The notes under the pieces are model-generated. The model searched no databases. It was not told the DNA's origin and saw nothing but the letters and a program-made list of their open reading frames with translations. Positions 1 through 9,086 of a DNA stretch of 64,000 nucleotides are shown here, piece after piece. A program made the position numbers and the translations under genes. How positions within the stretch are numbered: the first letter of the stretch is position 1; every line of letters starts with the position of its first letter. This DNA is from CAZRHR01 sp964578885 (GTDB lineage Bacteria; Bacteroidota; Bacteroidia; CAIKAF01). The DNA lies in assembly GCA_964578885.1 (NCBI GenBank), contig CAZOEO010000002.1, positions 1-64,000 on the forward strand, given 5' to 3'.

Positions 1-372
1 TTAATTCGAATTTTGTGAAAAGGGACGCAAAATGGTGTTCCGATTTTAATCGTTTTTATCCATTTAATTGCCGGGTAAATTCCGAAGACGGTCGTAACTG
101 ATCAACGGGGAGGGGTGGGTTTAACCCCACGGTTCTGGGCGGGAAGGTGTTTTTCGGCAAATAGTCAAGATCTGTTTAGGGAAGGATTTTTGATCAAAGT
201 TTTTCGTAAAAATTAAAATCACCATTTATTTTTATATTATTCATCGTGTTTGGTGTTCATTTAGAGTGTTTTAAGCTAAATGAAGGCTTTGCTAAAAGGC
301 ACAAAAAAAGGAAACACCGAAGTGTCTCCTTTTTTTCATCATCGTATGGTAAGCGGCCGAATCTCGCCGGGA
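1..372. other. Non-coding left edge, downstream of ftsZ
   Basis: No supportable gene. It holds the ftsZ terminator (303-336) and, beyond it, an inverted repeat TTCATTTAG (256-264) / CTAAATGAA (276-284) with an 11-base loop. A GTGGG...CCCAC pair near 115-130 could also fold. One forward frame is open from the window edge to about base 100 (about 32 codons), too short and uncharacteristic to call as a gene end. Confidence 0.6.
303..336 (-). terminator. Intrinsic terminator of the dcw operon, after ftsZ
   Basis: Read on the minus strand, GGAGACAC and GTGTTTCC form an 8-bp stem (one mismatch) closed by a TTCG tetraloop in the stable C(UUCG)G context, followed by seven T. It starts 37 bases after the ftsZ stop. 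The A run on the other side means it could also work on the plus strand. Confidence 0.85.
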
Positions 373-1989
373 TTAATCTACTGAATCATGAAGAAATGAA
401 TTGTTCTCTCTGATCTGAAACCCGTCTTGGGTTGGAGTAACGGAAAGGTTAGATGCAAACTGATCTTTGGAAGTTGGATGTGGTTCTAATTTCACATTTT
501 TCCGAAGGAACGCCGGTTGTTTTTCCAAAAGGGAAAGGTCGCTAGGACGTCGCAGTTGTTGGGTGATGCGTTGCAAACTTTCTCTGCGGTCTTTTGATTC
601 CGTGGTTCGCTCCGCAGGCATTGTGCGTCTTTTGCTTTCTTCTGCCTGTTGGGCCTGCATGATGGCGTGAATGTCCAGTTTTCCTGCATCGGTGGTAGAA
701 GGAAAAATTTCCTTTTCTTCTGCATTGATGTCATCGAGTAGATTGAAGACCAGAGATTCAGTGGTGCTGGTCGGAACGTCATCCAAATCGTTGAGTGGGG
801 GTAATTCCTCGTTCACCATGCCGATATCGAATACTTCAAATTGTGGCTCATTTTGCAGAACAACTTCATTTTTGTTTTCGATTTCGAGGTCGATATCATG
901 TAAGGAGCTAAATTTTTCCTGTTGAATTTCCAGGGCAATTTCAGCGTTGTTTTTGTTGCTGACGGGCAGCACCAAACTCTCATTTGATGAAAATGTATTT
1001 TCCTCTTTAGTAAAACCCGTGGCAATCAAGGTTACACAAATGGCGCTTCCAAGTGTTTCGTCATAACCGGTTCCCCAGATCATGTTGGCTGACATTCCGG
1101 CGGCTTCCTGCACATAATCTGTGATTTCGGTCATTTCGTCCATTTGTAACTCATCTGTTCCATAGGAAATGTAAATGAGTACATGTTTGGCTCCGCGGAT
1201 GTCGGAGTCGTTCAGCAATGGTGAGTTTAGTACTTCTTGTGCAGCGCGTAAGGCTCTGTTTTCGCCTTCGGAGATGGCTGCGCCCATAATGGCAGAACCT
1301 CCGTTGGTCATGACCGTTTTTACGTCTTCAAAATCCACGTTAATATAACCTGGAACGGTGATGATTTCTGCAATGCCTTTTGCGGCAGTGGTGAGGATAT
1401 CATCTGCTTTTCCGAACGCATGTCTCAGGGAGAGATTACCATACATTTCTCTGAGTCGGTCGTTGGAAATGAGCAGCATGGTATCCACATATTCTTTGAG
1501 ATTGTGGATGCCATTTTCTGCATGTTCTTTCCGTTTTTTCCCTTCAAAAGAGAAAGGAACGGTTACAATCCCCACGGTAAGGATGCCCATTTCTCTGGCT
1601 AATTTGGCAATGACGGGAGCGGCGCCAGTACCGGTGCCACCTCCCATTCCGGCGGTGATAAATACCATTTTGGTGCCGTCGGAGAAGTATTGGCGGATAT
1701 CTTCAATGCTTTCTAAAGCGGCCTGACGACCTACTTCGGGCATAGAGCCAGCTCCACGTCCTTCGGTTAAATTTTTTCCGAGTTGCAGGCGATGCGGTAC
1801 AGGTGAAAGGGCGAGGGCCTGGTTGTCTGTATTACAAACCATGAATTCCACACCTTTGATACCCTGATGGTACATGTGGTTTACTGCGTTGCTTCCTCCG
1901 CCACCCACACCAATGACTTTGATGATGCTGGGTTGGTTGGACTGGGGCAAGTCGAAGCCCAGTAATTCGTTGTTGATTTGCTCACTCAT
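373..1989 (-). CDS. ftsZ: Cell division protein FtsZ
   Basis: Tubulin-like GTPase that polymerises into the Z-ring at midcell. The N-terminal GTPase domain shows GVGGGGSNAVNHM (about 27-39) and the tubulin signature GGGTGTG (116-122). The 538-residue length exceeds the E. coli protein because of a long acidic linker (about 340-480). The conserved C-terminal peptide is probably PAFLRKNVKL (492-501), followed by a tail ending NSFLHDSVD, which I recall as typical of Bacteroidota. The T3-loop region reads TEGRGAGSMPEVG, whereas most FtsZ have a Leu before GAG and Ala-Asn after it. It is the last gene of the dcw operon, 37 bases after ftsA, and is followed by a strong terminator. Confidence 0.98.
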   Translation of the reverse strand: MSEQINNELLGFDLPQSNQPSIIKVIGVGGGGSNAVNHMYHQGIKGVEFMVCNTDNQALALSPVPHRLQLGKNLTEGRGAGSMPEVGRQAALESIEDIRQYFSDGTKMVFITAGMGGGTGTGAAPVIAKLAREMGILTVGIVTVPFSFEGKKRKEHAENGIHNLKEYVDTMLLISNDRLREMYGNLSLRHAFGKADDILTTAAKGIAEIITVPGYINVDFEDVKTVMTNGGSAIMGAAISEGENRALRAAQEVLNSPLLNDSDIRGAKHVLIYISYGTDELQMDEMTEITDYVQEAAGMSANMIWGTGYDETLGSAICVTLIATGFTKEENTFSSNESLVLPVSNKNNAEIALEIQQEKFSSLHDIDLEIENKNEVVLQNEPQFEVFDIGMVNEELPPLNDLDDVPTSTTESLVFNLLDDINAEEKEIFPSTTDAGKLDIHAIMQAQQAEESKRRTMPAERTTESKDRRESLQRITQQLRRPSDLSLLEKQPAFLRKNVKLEPHPTSKDQFASNLSVTPTQDGFQIRENNSFLHDSVD

Positions 1990-2026
1990 GACGATGTGTA
2001 TTAAAAGTGGATATGGTGGATGATGT

Positions 2027-3322
2027 TTATTCTAATGCGTCTTCGCGGGAGTCGAAGATTTTGTCGATAATTGATTTGAAAATGTTGCCATTGCGGCTTG
2101 TTTCCTTGTTTTCTTCCTCTTTGTTTCCTTCGTTTTTTTCTTTGGTTTGTGGCATGGATTGGAGTCCCATCATCATCAATCCAACGGAGGTTGAAAAGAT
2201 GGGGGAGGCGATTTTTTCCACCATGTTTCCGGCAATATGATCCGTTGGAAGACCGATACGGGTATCTAATCCGGTAGTGAATTCCGTAAATTGTTTAATG
2301 TTTTTCAATCTTGCACCGCCTCCAGTAAGTACCACGCCGGCCGCCAGATTTTTTTCGTAACCGGAACGATCAATTTCCATGACGACAGCTTCCAGAATTT
2401 CTCCCATACGGGCCTGAATAATGCTGGCAAGATTGTGCATCGATATTTCACGATGCGGTCTTCCTTGTAAGCCAGGCACGGAAATCATGCGGTTCAACAT
2501 ATCTGGTGTTGGAATGGCAGAACCATATTTGATTTTCAGCAGTTCTGCATAATTCCGGATGATATTGCAGCCTTTCATAACGTCTTCGGTAATGATGTTT
2601 CCTCCGAAAGGAATGACTGCGGTATGCCGGATGATGTTGTCCTGAAAAATGGCCACATCTGTGGTGCCTCCGCCAACGTCTACCAATACCACGCCCGCTT
2701 CTTTTTCTTCTTCGGAAAGCACGGCTGCGCTGGAGGCAATGGGTTCAAGAATCATTTCCTGCATGTACAAACCGGCTTCTTTTACGCAGCGGGCAATGTT
2801 TTTGGCGGCTGTAACCTGACCGGTGATAATGTGAAAGTTTCCTTCCAAGTTTCCCCCAGTCCATCCGATGGGTTCCTTGGTGTAATTCACCTGATCTACC
2901 ATATAATCCTGAGGGATAACGGAAATGATTTTCTCGTTGGGTTCGCAGCTGATTCGTCCCATTTTTTGAATGAGTTCATCAATTTCCTTTTGGCTGATGG
3001 TGGCTTCCGGATTTTCGCGAATGGTGGAGCCCCGGTGTTGGTAACTGCGAATATGCTGACCTGCAATACCTACATGTACAGTGTTGATGTTGATGTCTGC
3101 TTCTGCTTCTGCCTCTGCAATGGCTTTTCGGATCGATTCTACGGTGCGGTCGATATTGGCCACCATTCCTCTTTGTACCCCAATGGAATCGGACTTACCT
3201 AACCCTAGGATTTCAATTTTTCCGTGTTCATTTTTTCGGCCAACTATGGCTACAATTTTTGTGGTACCGATGTCTAATCCTACGGTAACTTGTTCGTGTT
3301 CGGTGTTCTTTTTCTGGCTCAT
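2027..3322 (-). CDS. ftsA: Cell division protein FtsA
   Basis: Actin-like ATPase that anchors FtsZ filaments to the inner membrane and recruits later division proteins. Phosphate-binding motifs of the actin fold are visible: GLDIGTTK (15-22) and DVGGGTTD (215-222), with a later LTGGGARL. The extreme C-terminus, NIFKSIIDKIFD, is the expected amphipathic membrane-targeting helix, separated from the core by a charged linker rich in Lys and Glu. The 431-residue length is normal. The start ATG overlaps the ftsQ stop in an ATGA arrangement, so the two are probably translationally coupled. Confidence 0.97.
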   Translation of the reverse strand: MSQKKNTEHEQVTVGLDIGTTKIVAIVGRKNEHGKIEILGLGKSDSIGVQRGMVANIDRTVESIRKAIAEAEAEADININTVHVGIAGQHIRSYQHRGSTIRENPEATISQKEIDELIQKMGRISCEPNEKIISVIPQDYMVDQVNYTKEPIGWTGGNLEGNFHIITGQVTAAKNIARCVKEAGLYMQEMILEPIASSAAVLSEEEKEAGVVLVDVGGGTTDVAIFQDNIIRHTAVIPFGGNIITEDVMKGCNIIRNYAELLKIKYGSAIPTPDMLNRMISVPGLQGRPHREISMHNLASIIQARMGEILEAVVMEIDRSGYEKNLAAGVVLTGGGARLKNIKQFTEFTTGLDTRIGLPTDHIAGNMVEKIASPIFSTSVGLMMMGLQSMPQTKEKNEGNKEEENKETSRNGNIFKSIIDKIFDSREDALE

Positions 3323-4125
3323 AACGCAAGGGTGTCAGGAAGTGTAACGGGGATGGGAGCAGGCATTGGGCCTTTGGCAATGATTTGCCCTTTGTACCGG
3401 GCGTCAATCACTGTGTACCGGTCCCAACCTGATGCGCTGAGTGCGCGGGTATAGAAAATATCTAGCTTGTTCAGTTTTCTGGCGATTTCTTTGGCTGGTC
3501 CAAAATGGATTTCATGTTTTCCCATTTTGGGTATCAATACCATTTGGGTGTCAGGTTCTAACCAGATTTGTTCAATCCATGCTTTCCAGAACGGACGTTC
3601 CCCCAATTCGCTGGTCATGGCATGTACGGATGCAAGTTGTGCGTTTTGCGAAATGTGGTCTCCGGATGGATGACAGTTGATAAAACCATTCACATAACAG
3701 ACCCTTGCCGGTGCTCCTATATCTGCCGGGAAGGTGAATCCTTCGGTGTCGAGATAGCATCTTTCTCCCAATTGATTTTCTATCAGGGCCAATGGTTGTC
3801 TTTGTTGAATGCGGATATGTAAAGTGCCGTTTACTCCAAACCATACTTCGGCTTTGCGGATGGCGGGATGCCTATGCAGACGTTGCTCAATGGAGGAAAG
3901 TGAAGCCTGATCGATGGAAACAGGTCCGCCGCTGTGGCAAACTTGCTGGACCATCTCCACTACGTCTGCATACTGCACAAACATGCGGTCTTCCTCATGA
4001 TCAATCACGACCAATGGCGCTCCGCAGTCGGTATAAATGGCGCCTTGGGTTCCAAACGCCAGTAAACCAACCACTAGCATTAAGCCAAGCACACGCTTTA
4101 ATATATGTATATGCTTTCTATTCAT
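3319..4125 (-). CDS. ftsQ: Cell division protein FtsQ/DivIB
   Basis: Bitopic inner-membrane division protein that links FtsL to the other divisome parts. I see a short basic N-terminus (MNRKHIHILKR), one transmembrane helix (about residues 10-30), then a periplasmic domain with the POTRA-like stretch around 'IEQRLHRHPAIRKAEVWFGVNGTLHIRI'-type residues followed by the FtsQ domain. Identification rests on this topology and on its place between murC and ftsA, because FtsQ sequence is poorly conserved. I chose the ATG at 4125, which overlaps the murC stop as ATGA like its neighbours; an in-frame ATG at 4146 would add seven residues. Confidence 0.88.
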   Translation of the reverse strand: MNRKHIHILKRVLGLMLVVGLLAFGTQGAIYTDCGAPLVVIDHEEDRMFVQYADVVEMVQQVCHSGGPVSIDQASLSSIEQRLHRHPAIRKAEVWFGVNGTLHIRIQQRQPLALIENQLGERCYLDTEGFTFPADIGAPARVCYVNGFINCHPSGDHISQNAQLASVHAMTSELGERPFWKAWIEQIWLEPDTQMVLIPKMGKHEIHFGPAKEIARKLNKLDIFYTRALSASGWDRYTVIDARYKGQIIAKGPMPAPIPVTLPDTLAL

Positions 4126-5477
4126 GGCTGATGTTCTTGAATCCATGTTCGAATGGCTGGCACCAATCTGTCGATGTCTCCCGCGCCTAAAGTGACGAGT
4201 ACGCCGCTGGTTTCGGGTAAAATGTCTGACAATATGGTGGCCGCGTCGGCTAATCTTTGGGTTTTAGGCCCTTTGACTTTTTCTAGAAGCATTTCACTGC
4301 TTACCCCCGCAATGGGTTTTTCTCTCGCCGGATAAATGTCCATGAGCACCAGATGATCCAGCATAGACAAGCTCTCTGAAAATCCTTCCGCAAAATCCCG
4401 TGTTCTGGAAAATAAATGGGGCTGGAAAATACCCGTCAGGGGTACTTCAGGATACAGGGTTTTTAGTGCACGAATGGCCGCTGCAAGTTCTGCCGGATGG
4501 TGGGCGTAATCGTCGTAGTACACCAAGTTTGGCGCCACGGCTATTTTTTCCATTCTTCTGACCACTCCGGTAAAACTTTTTAAAGCTGCTTTCAAAGCGT
4601 CTAAAGAAGCGCCACATGCCCTGGCAACGGTGATGGCGGCCAATGCGTTTTCTACATTGTGCGCTCCGGGCAAAGGCATGAACCATGTGCCTAAATTTTC
4701 CTTATGATTCCAAAGTTGGAAGGAAAATCCTCCGTTTTCTGCTTTTACCTCTCTGGCTTGTACATCTCCTGCTTCAATACCGTAGGTGATGAGTTTTCCT
4801 GTCGGTACCACTGGTAATCCATGGCGCATGACCAAAAAGCCATTCGGATGAACCAGCTGGGCAAATTCCTGATAGGTGCGTTGAAGTTCTTCTGCCGTGC
4901 CATAAATGTCAAGGTGATCTGCATCTACAGCTGTTAATATGGCCATGTAGGGGCGCAAATGCATGAAAGAGCGGTCGAACTCATCGGCTTCTACCACGGC
5001 AAATTCGGGATCTTCGTCTGCGATATAATTCGTTTTAAAATTGGCTGGAATCCCGCCAAGGAAGGCCGCCATGGGAACATGAGATGCATGTAACAACCAC
5101 GCAAGTAAAGAGGATGTGGTCGTTTTGCCATGTGTGCCAGCTACACAAAGAGGGCGTAATTCATTTACAATACTGCCGAGTAGGGCGGCACGCTTTAGAA
5201 TGGTAAATCCTTTTTCTCTGAACCATGAAAATCCGCGATGCTCCATGGGAACAGCTGGCGTAAGGATCACCAATGTCTGGGAGGCATGGGTAAAGGGTTC
5301 CGGAATCGCAGTGGCTGCATCATCAAAAAAGATTTCAATGCCTTCTTTTTGAAGTTGTTCTGTAAGAGGCGACGGTGTCTTATCGTACCCGGCAACCAGG
5401 TGTCCTTCCCTGTGCAGGTAGCGTGCCAGGGCACTCATTCCAATTCCGCCGATGCCTAAAAAGTAGTAATTATGCAT
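4122..5477 (-). CDS. murC: UDP-N-acetylmuramate--L-alanine ligase MurC
   Basis: ATP-dependent ligase that adds L-Ala to UDP-MurNAc, the first step of peptide stem assembly in the cytoplasm. The N-terminal dinucleotide-binding motif FLGIGGIGMSAL (about 6-17) is the MurC form, the ATP-binding loop is GTHGKTTT (114-121), and a Mur ligase C-terminal domain follows (YYDDYAHHP). The ATG at 5477 places the GxGxxG motif at the usual distance from the start and overlaps the murG end by 8 bases; an ATG at 5510 would only add a non-conserved 11-residue leader. Confidence 0.97.
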   Translation of the reverse strand: MHNYYFLGIGGIGMSALARYLHREGHLVAGYDKTPSPLTEQLQKEGIEIFFDDAATAIPEPFTHASQTLVILTPAVPMEHRGFSWFREKGFTILKRAALLGSIVNELRPLCVAGTHGKTTTSSLLAWLLHASHVPMAAFLGGIPANFKTNYIADEDPEFAVVEADEFDRSFMHLRPYMAILTAVDADHLDIYGTAEELQRTYQEFAQLVHPNGFLVMRHGLPVVPTGKLITYGIEAGDVQAREVKAENGGFSFQLWNHKENLGTWFMPLPGAHNVENALAAITVARACGASLDALKAALKSFTGVVRRMEKIAVAPNLVYYDDYAHHPAELAAAIRALKTLYPEVPLTGIFQPHLFSRTRDFAEGFSESLSMLDHLVLMDIYPAREKPIAGVSSEMLLEKVKGPKTQRLADAATILSDILPETSGVLVTLGAGDIDRLVPAIRTWIQEHQP

Positions 5478-6579
5478 GGTACTGGATTTGGTGAATGATG
5501 TCTTTGGCAATATGATGTGCTGCCCCGGGTTTGGCCAGACTCAGGGCGTTTTTTCCCATGGCATCCAGTTTTTCCGGCTGGCGAATACTTTCCAATACCG
5601 TATACGATAATTCGGCTTCTGTCCGATGGTTTTCTATTAAAATGGCCGCTCCGGCATTGACGAAACTGCGTGCATTGTGGGTTTGATGGTCTTCGGCCGC
5701 GGAGGGCAAGGGCACTAAAATGGATGGTTTTCCGGTGATGGCCAGTTCCGCCAATGCCATAGCTCCGGCTCTTGAAACCACCAGATCTGCCGCTGCATAA
5801 GCCAGCACCATGTCTTGAATAAATGGAAGATGTTTTACCTGTGCCAAAGTGCCTGCTGGAATGGCTTGTTCTGCTTGTTCTGCGAAAGAAGCGCCTGTTT
5901 GCCAAAGTACTTGAATACCTTCGCTGGCCCATATGGGAGCACAGGTCAGCATGGCTTTGTTGACCGCCAGTGCGCCTAGACTTCCGCCAACAATGAGAAC
6001 CAGGGGGGTATTTGGGTCGAAGCCCAACTTGGTTTTGGCGGTTTCTTTGGTCATGTTAGTTTTCTCCAGCGCTTCGCGAACGGGATTTCCGGCTACTACG
6101 ATGTTTTGAGCGGGGAAAAATTGCTCCATTTGCGGGTGAGCCACGAAAATTCGTTTGGCACGTTTCCCCAAAAGCCGATTGGTGATGCCGGCAAATGCGT
6201 TTTGTTCCTGAATAAAGAGTGGCGTTCCGGTGGTAATGGCCGCCAAACCAACCGCTGCACTGGCGTATCCTCCGGTGCCGACAACAGCAGCCGGTTTCAT
6301 AGCTTTAATCAAATTCCGGCACATCCACCAAGACTTGATGACTTTCCACGGCAGGGAAAGATTGCGCCAAATATGGGAGCGTTGGAAACCCGCCATGGGT
6401 ACGCCGAAAATGGGGTAGCCTGCAGCTGGAATTTTTTCCATTTCCATGCGACCTTGTGCTCCAATGAATTGGAATTGCAGATTCGGGTCTTCCTTTCCAA
6501 GAGCCTGGGCAATGGCTAAAGCGGGGAAAATATGTCCCCCGGTTCCTCCGCCGCTAATGAACAGGACACGCTTATTCAT
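5470..6579 (-). CDS. murG: UDP-GlcNAc:lipid I N-acetylglucosaminyltransferase MurG
   Basis: Peripheral membrane GT28 glycosyltransferase that adds GlcNAc to lipid I to make lipid II. It starts MNKRVLFISGGGTGGHIFPA, with the glycine-rich GGGTGGH motif at 10-16. The C-terminal nucleotide-sugar half has VVSRAGAMALAE and the conserved LVPLPSAAEDHQ region. The start at 6579 overlaps the ftsW stop by 8 bases, matching the murG-murC junction; an upstream in-frame ATG at 6672 lies deep inside ftsW and is unlikely. Length is 369 residues, normal for the family. Confidence 0.97.
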   Translation of the reverse strand: MNKRVLFISGGGTGGHIFPALAIAQALGKEDPNLQFQFIGAQGRMEMEKIPAAGYPIFGVPMAGFQRSHIWRNLSLPWKVIKSWWMCRNLIKAMKPAAVVGTGGYASAAVGLAAITTGTPLFIQEQNAFAGITNRLLGKRAKRIFVAHPQMEQFFPAQNIVVAGNPVREALEKTNMTKETAKTKLGFDPNTPLVLIVGGSLGALAVNKAMLTCAPIWASEGIQVLWQTGASFAEQAEQAIPAGTLAQVKHLPFIQDMVLAYAAADLVVSRAGAMALAELAITGKPSILVPLPSAAEDHQTHNARSFVNAGAAILIENHRTEAELSYTVLESIRQPEKLDAMGKNALSLAKPGAAHHIAKDIIHQIQYHA

Positions 6580-7726
6580 CTTCCGGCTCCTCCTCTGCCT
6601 GGTGTTGAACGCTCCTGCTGATAGATAAAATAATGCCAATCTGAATTCCGGAAAATATGGTCGAGGTTCCACCCATGGAAATAAAGGGTAGTGGCTGCCC
6701 GGTGACCGGAATTAGATTTACGGCCACACACATGTTTACAAATGCCTGAATAACAAGACTCATTCCCATTCCGAGAACGGCAAATGTGGCAAAGGCTTTG
6801 TCTGTCCTGGAGGCAATCCGCAAGACCCTATACATGATAATCAGGAATCCCAGTAAAACGGAAAGTCCGCCTACGATAATGCCTAATTCTCCAATCATAA
6901 ACGCATAAATAAAATCTGAGTATGATTGTGGAAGGCGGTATTTGGAAATGTTATTTCCCGGCCCTGCACCCTGAAATCTTCCCTGTGCAATGCTCATTTT
7001 GGCCTGCTCTACCTGATAGGTGTCTTCTGGTTTTTCTTCAAAGAAGTTCTCCACCCGGTTTTTCCAGGTTTCCAGTCGGGGTAAAATATTCGGTGCTACA
7101 AAGGAAAGTCCTACCAACAGAGCGAATCCGGCTACTGCCGTGGCGTAAAGTTTGCCTAAGTGTTTCAGTGAGACTCCTCCAATGAACATGAGAATGGTGG
7201 CCGTGAGGAACAAAAGGGCCGCCGTCGAGAAATTTGCAGGCAAAATCAATCCGCAAATAATGACAGTAGGAATGGCTACGGGTAAAAAGCCTTGCTTAAA
7301 GTCTTTGATGACTTTTTGCCTTCTTGCCAATACACGGGCTATGTAGAGTAAAAGGAAAAGTTTAGCTACATCGGACGTTTGGAAGGTTTGTGACATTCCG
7401 GGAATAGGAAGCCAACGGGCCGCTTCATTTACATTGGTTCCCATGGCCAAAGTGATGATCAGCAAGGGAATCGTACCGGCCACGGCTAGTACAGAAATGT
7501 TGGAAAACCAGGTGTATGGCAGCCTGTGAACCACGAACATAACCGCCAGTCCCAGCAGTAACATCATAAAGCGATTCAAAAGGTAGTATTCTGCGTTTCC
7601 ACCTCTGAACCGGAACGCCAAACTGCCCGCAGCAGAATACACGGTCACCGTGGACAGGATGGCGAAAAGAATCACCAAGATCCACGTAGGCCGGTCACCT
7701 TGCATATAAGTTAGTAGGCGCTTCAC
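6572..7726 (-). CDS. ftsW: Septal peptidoglycan glycosyltransferase FtsW
   Basis: SEDS-family polytopic membrane enzyme that polymerises lipid II at the septum together with the FtsI transpeptidase. The 384-residue sequence is almost wholly hydrophobic helices. It contains the SEDS signatures around AKLFLLLYIARVLA, the Q-A-K-x-A-x-G-x-G region (QAKMSIAQGRFQGAGPGNN) and GQPLPFISMGGTS near the C-terminus. RodA is the paralogue, but position between murD and murG identifies this as FtsW. It is 10 bases from murD. Confidence 0.95.
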   Translation of the reverse strand: MKRLLTYMQGDRPTWILVILFAILSTVTVYSAAGSLAFRFRGGNAEYYLLNRFMMLLLGLAVMFVVHRLPYTWFSNISVLAVAGTIPLLIITLAMGTNVNEAARWLPIPGMSQTFQTSDVAKLFLLLYIARVLARRQKVIKDFKQGFLPVAIPTVIICGLILPANFSTAALLFLTATILMFIGGVSLKHLGKLYATAVAGFALLVGLSFVAPNILPRLETWKNRVENFFEEKPEDTYQVEQAKMSIAQGRFQGAGPGNNISKYRLPQSYSDFIYAFMIGELGIIVGGLSVLLGFLIIMYRVLRIASRTDKAFATFAVLGMGMSLVIQAFVNMCVAVNLIPVTGQPLPFISMGGTSTIFSGIQIGIILSISRSVQHQAEEEPEDE

Positions 7727-7736
7727 TGCTTTATGG

Positions 7737-9086
7737 TTAGAGTTCGTTTACCCATTGTTTAAACTGGCGGCCACGGTCTTCGTAATTTTTGAATAAATCG
7801 AAGCTGGCGCATGCTGGGGAAAGCAATACTTTATCTCCATTTTTCCCCATGTAATAAGAAGCTTTTACCGCTTCTTCCATGCTTTGGGTTTCCATGATGG
7901 AAGGCACCACGTCTCTGAAGGCTTCCAACAATGGCGAGTTGTCTGTACCAAGGCAAATCAGGGTTTTTACCTTGTCTTTTACCAATGGAATTAAACTGCT
8001 GTAATCATTTCCCTTGTCTACTCCACCTGCAATCCAGATGACAGGTCCTTCTGTGCATTCGAGTGCGTACCAAACGGCATTTACATTCGTGGCTTTGGAG
8101 TCGTTGATAAAATCGATTCCCTTGATTTTTTGGACAAATTCCAAGCGGTGTTCGATGTTTTGAAAGTCGGCAAACGCCTCGCGAATGTCTTCTTTTGCAA
8201 TGTCTTGAACTCGTGCTGCCAATGCTGCGGCCAGCGAGTTGTACACATTGTGCTTTCCTTTTAAGGCTAGTTCTGTGATCATTATTTCGAAAGGAGTTTG
8301 ATCTGTTTCTGTGGGTATGTACAATGCTTTATCTGTAGACCAGGCGGCTAAGTTTTTCTTAGGCCCCGCACCATAAGCGAGAATGGTTGAGCGGAATGGC
8401 CTACCCTGCATCATCCGTAAGGATTCCTCATCGTCTGCACACCAGATGAAAACATCGTTTTCCGATTGGCTACGTAGCATATTGAATTTTGCCTCGTAGT
8501 ACAAATCCGCTGTGTATTGATATCGGTCTAAATGGTCTGGAGTAAGATTGGTGAGAATGCCGGTATGTATGCGGAATGTATCCAGCGCTTCCAGTTGAAA
8601 ACTCGATAATTCCAAAACATAATGTTCCGGATCGTGATCGTGTAAAAATAAATCCATGGCGAAGCCGCGACCTACATTTCCAGCGCAACGCACATCTAAT
8701 CCGCCTTTTTTATAAACGTGATAGGTTAAAAGCGTGGTGGTGGTCTTTCCGTTCGTGCCGGTAATTCCGGTGATTTTGGCTTTTGTAAACCGGCCTGCAA
8801 ATGCAATTTCAGATACCACCGGAATGCCCGCAGCCTTAATTTTTTGCATGATGGCCGCCTGGGGCGGAATGCCGGGTGACTTAACACAAAGGTCCGCCTC
8901 AGGAAGGATGGCCAGTTGTTCAGCGGAAATCTCAAACGGAATGCCATGTTTTTCAAGAAGCTCCCGATAGTTCGGTTGTAGTTCTTTGGCATCAGACAAA
9001 AGGACTTTTAGCCCATGTTTCTTTGCCAACAGAGCCGCTCCAACGCCACTTTCCCCTCCACCAAGTACGATTACGTCGTATTTCAT
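7737..9086 (-). CDS. murD: UDP-MurNAc-L-alanine--D-glutamate ligase MurD
   Basis: ATP-dependent ligase that adds D-Glu to UDP-MurNAc-L-Ala in the cytoplasm. The N-terminal UDP-binding domain begins YDVIVLGGGESGVGAA, the ATP loop GTNGKTTT lies at 110-117, and the C-terminal domain carries FINDSKATNVNAVWYALE, a MurD hallmark. Its 449 residues are normal. The start overlaps the mraY stop (ATGA), in line with the tightly packed operon. Confidence 0.97.
   Translation of the reverse strand: MKYDVIVLGGGESGVGAALLAKKHGLKVLLSDAKELQPNYRELLEKHGIPFEISAEQLAILPEADLCVKSPGIPPQAAIMQKIKAAGIPVVSEIAFAGRFTKAKITGITGTNGKTTTTLLTYHVYKKGGLDVRCAGNVGRGFAMDLFLHDHDPEHYVLELSSFQLEALDTFRIHTGILTNLTPDHLDRYQYTADLYYEAKFNMLRSQSENDVFIWCADDEESLRMMQGRPFRSTILAYGAGPKKNLAAWSTDKALYIPTETDQTPFEIMITELALKGKHNVYNSLAAALAARVQDIAKEDIREAFADFQNIEHRLEFVQKIKGIDFINDSKATNVNAVWYALECTEGPVIWIAGGVDKGNDYSSLIPLVKDKVKTLICLGTDNSPLLEAFRDVVPSIMETQSMEEAVKASYYMGKNGDKVLLSPACASFDLFKNYEDRGRQFKQWVNEL

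Noticed and set aside
1..101. Forward frame open from the window edge to a TGA near base 100
   Set aside because: About 32 codons with no recognisable sequence; one open frame of three at an edge is expected by chance.
5456..5932. 158-codon open frame inside murG (minus strand, shifted frame)
   Set aside because: Lies wholly within murG, has the Ser/Arg-rich composition of an out-of-frame reading, and shows no domain.
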